Of a DNA stretch of 64,000 nucleotides, positions 62,579 to 64,000 are shown piece after piece; within the stretch, counting starts at the first letter, position 1, and the number at the start of each line of letters is the position of its first letter. The position numbers and the translations under genes were made by a program. Below the pieces are notes generated by a model that ran no database searches, was not told the DNA's origin, and worked only from the letters and a program-made list of their open reading frames with translations. The DNA is from Paracoccus pantotrophus (GTDB lineage Bacteria; Pseudomonadota; Alphaproteobacteria; Rhodobacterales; Rhodobacteraceae). The DNA lies in NCBI RefSeq assembly GCF_008824185.1, contig NZ_CP044426.1, positions 1 through 64,000 on the forward strand. Reading direction: 5' to 3'.

Positions 62579-63519
62579 GGCGCGGCGGCACGGCCGGTGG
62601 CGCGGCAGGGCGGCCCCGCCGCCTGCCGGGCCTTGCGCTGGCGCTGCTGCTTGTCTCGGCCTCATCGGCCTGCGCGGCCGATCCCTCGCCTTCGCCCATG
62701 CCGAAGGTGGAATATGTCGCGACCTATGTCTGGCGGATGGAGGACGAAAGCTTCGGCGGCTTCTCGGGCATCGAGATCAGCGCCGACGGCAGCCGCTTCA
62801 CCGTGCTGTCCGACCGCGCCACGATCCGCTGGGGCAGCGTCCAGCGCGACGCGCAGGGCCGCATCCGCGGGCTGGAACTGGCCGGCCGCGCCCAGCTGCG
62901 CGACAGCGCCGGCAAGCCGCTGAAGCCCGGCTGGCAGGGCGACAGCGAGGGGCTGGCCATCGCCCCCGACGGCACGATCTGGATCAGCTTCGAGGGGCTG
63001 ACCCGCGTCGCCCGCCACGACACGCCCGACAGCCCGGCCCAGCCCCTGCCCCGGCCGCCCGAGTTCAAGGCGATGCAGCGCAATTCCTCGCTGGAGGCGC
63101 TGGCGGTCCTGCCCGACGGCACGCTCCTGACCCTGCCCGAGCGGTCGGGTTCCCTGACCCGGCCCTTTCCGGTCTGGCGCTGGCGGAACGGCGCCTGGGA
63201 CCAGCCCTTCGCGATCCCGCGCTCGGGCGACTGGCTGGCGGTGGGCGCCGATATCGGCCCGGACGGGCGCTTCTACCTGCTGGAACGCGACTTCAAGGGC
63301 CTCCTGGGCTTTCGCACCCGCGTCAGGCGCTTCGACCTGTCGGAAAGCGGCGTCTCGAACGAGCGGGTGCTGCTGGAATCGCGGCCGCTGCAATATGACA
63401 ACCTGGAGGGCATCTCGGTCTGGCATGACGGGCAGGGCATCCGCATCACCCTGATCTCGGACGACAATTTCGGCTGGCTGCAACGCACCGAATTGGTCGA
63501 ATACCGGGTGGCGGAATGA
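62551..63519 (+). CDS. Phytase-like/esterase-like domain exported protein
   Basis: A 322-residue protein of the esterase-like activity of phytase group (PF13449). A long, Arg-rich N-terminal region and hydrophobic core (LPGLALALLLVSASSACA) act as signal peptide, possibly with a lipobox Cys. The beta-propeller part has FGGFSGIEISADGSRFTVLS, QGDSEGLAIAPDGTIWISFE, and NLEGISVWHDGQGIRITLIS. The start ATG at 62551 lies inside the end of mepA (28-base overlap). The enzymatic activity of the family is weakly supported. Confidence 0.85.
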   Translation: MPGRRHRPLRRGGTAGGAAGRPRRLPGLALALLLVSASSACAADPSPSPMPKVEYVATYVWRMEDESFGGFSGIEISADGSRFTVLSDRATIRWGSVQRDAQGRIRGLELAGRAQLRDSAGKPLKPGWQGDSEGLAIAPDGTIWISFEGLTRVARHDTPDSPAQPLPRPPEFKAMQRNSSLEALAVLPDGTLLTLPERSGSLTRPFPVWRWRNGAWDQPFAIPRSGDWLAVGADIGPDGRFYLLERDFKGLLGFRTRVRRFDLSESGVSNERVLLESRPLQYDNLEGISVWHDGQGIRITLISDDNFGWLQRTELVEYRVAE

Positions 63520-64000
63520 GCCCTGCGGCCTGCATCGCCGCGCTGGACCGCGCGGTCGAAAGCGCGCTGGCCGAGCGGCGGATCGTCGGCTGCGTGGTGC
63601 TGCTGGCCGAGGATGGCCGGCTGGTCCATGCCCGCGCCGCGGGCCTGGCCGACCGCGAGGCCGACCGGCCGATGCGGCAGGCGACCTGGCTGCGCTATGC
63701 CTCGGTCTCGAAGCCCTTCACCACGGTCGCGGCGCTGCGGCTGATCCAGGCGGGGCGGCTGTCTCCCGAGGATCCGGTGACGCGCTGGCTGCCGGATTTT
63801 GCTCCGGCGCTGCCCGACGGCAGCCGCCCCGCGATCACCGTGGACCAGCTGATGTCGCATCTGGCGGGGCTGGACTACGGCTTCAACCAGCCGCCGGACG
63901 GCCCCTATGCCCGCGCCGGGGTCTCGGACGGGATCGGCGACAGCGGCATCTCGCTGGCCGAGAACCTGCGCCGCATCGCCTCGGTGCCGCTGGACCGGCC
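63516..64000 (+). CDS. Serine hydrolase of the beta-lactamase/class C fold, 3' end cut
   Basis: The first 161 codons of a beta-lactamase-family protein (PF00144). The nucleophile motif SVSK (S-x-x-K) occurs at about residue 63 in LRYASVSKPFTTVAALRL, followed by LMSHLAGLDYGFNQ, the usual sequence after the active site. No signal peptide is visible, so it is probably a cytoplasmic esterase or peptidase rather than an antibiotic-resistance enzyme. The start is ATG at 63516, overlapping the preceding stop by 4 bases. Confidence 0.88.
   Translation, partial: MSPAACIAALDRAVESALAERRIVGCVVLLAEDGRLVHARAAGLADREADRPMRQATWLRYASVSKPFTTVAALRLIQAGRLSPEDPVTRWLPDFAPALPDGSRPAITVDQLMSHLAGLDYGFNQPPDGPYARAGVSDGIGDSGISLAENLRRIASVPLDR

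Overview
The window is a GC-rich alphaproteobacterial chromosome segment. The porin, the gene order DUF3576-leuS and rpsO-pnp, the EF-P, surE-pcm-LytM and Rhodobacteraceae-type small proteins point to Rhodobacteraceae, most likely Paracoccus. The genus is an inference from remembered family resemblance, since no search was run. Almost all strand-opposed long ORFs are shadows caused by the high GC content. I saw no rRNA, tRNA, CRISPR array or prophage.

Layout. 1-9.5 kb: housekeeping genes (leuS, 3' end outside the window; DUF3576 lipoprotein; porin; YggS; a small calcium-repeat protein; rpsO; an Ala-rich unknown; pnp). 9.5-12.1 kb: a lower-GC insert with two GT25 and one GT2 glycosyltransferase genes. 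It contains a stray copy of the last 28 codons of pnp, which looks like a recombination scar. 12.2-19.5 kb: peroxiredoxin, aldehyde dehydrogenase, SDR, fumarylacetoacetase-fold hydrolase, a GntR regulator, and a tightly overlapping dgoA / SMP-30 lactonase / galM operon for oxidative (De Ley-Doudoroff type) sugar breakdown. Just upstream of dgoA, about 1 kb holds collapsed remains of a ChvE-GguA type sugar ABC transporter fused to the tail of dgoK. 20.5-40 kb: mixed core and accessory genes (EF-P, a DUF6280-like gene, a nuclease-fold candidate, LrgAB, SMC, RidA, GDPD, TSUP exporter with its TIGR02186 partner, surE-pcm-LytM factor, kynureninase with a LacI regulator, two I78-type lipoproteins, a TetR regulator).

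40.5-51.8 kb is a flagellar export/motor region built as two divergent operons. Leftward: fliL, an accessory gene, motE-like, motA, a small exported protein, flhA, fliR, flhB, FliJ-like. Rightward: fliF, fliH-like, fliN, fliP. Nearly every junction is a 4-base stop/start overlap. Two lesions break it. A 1172-bp IS5-family element with a TAAA target duplication splits the accessory gene, and flhA carries an in-frame TAG at codon 320 where other FlhA proteins seem to have Trp. All other genes in the region look intact, so the decay appears recent and the cell is predicted to lack flagella unless the stop is suppressed or is a sequencing error.

51.9-64 kb: an RND efflux system with two adaptor genes and one pump, recQ, yggT, a thioesterase-like gene, an MFS transporter, mepA, a phytase-like esterase-domain protein, and the start of a serine-hydrolase (beta-lactamase fold) gene cut by the window edge.
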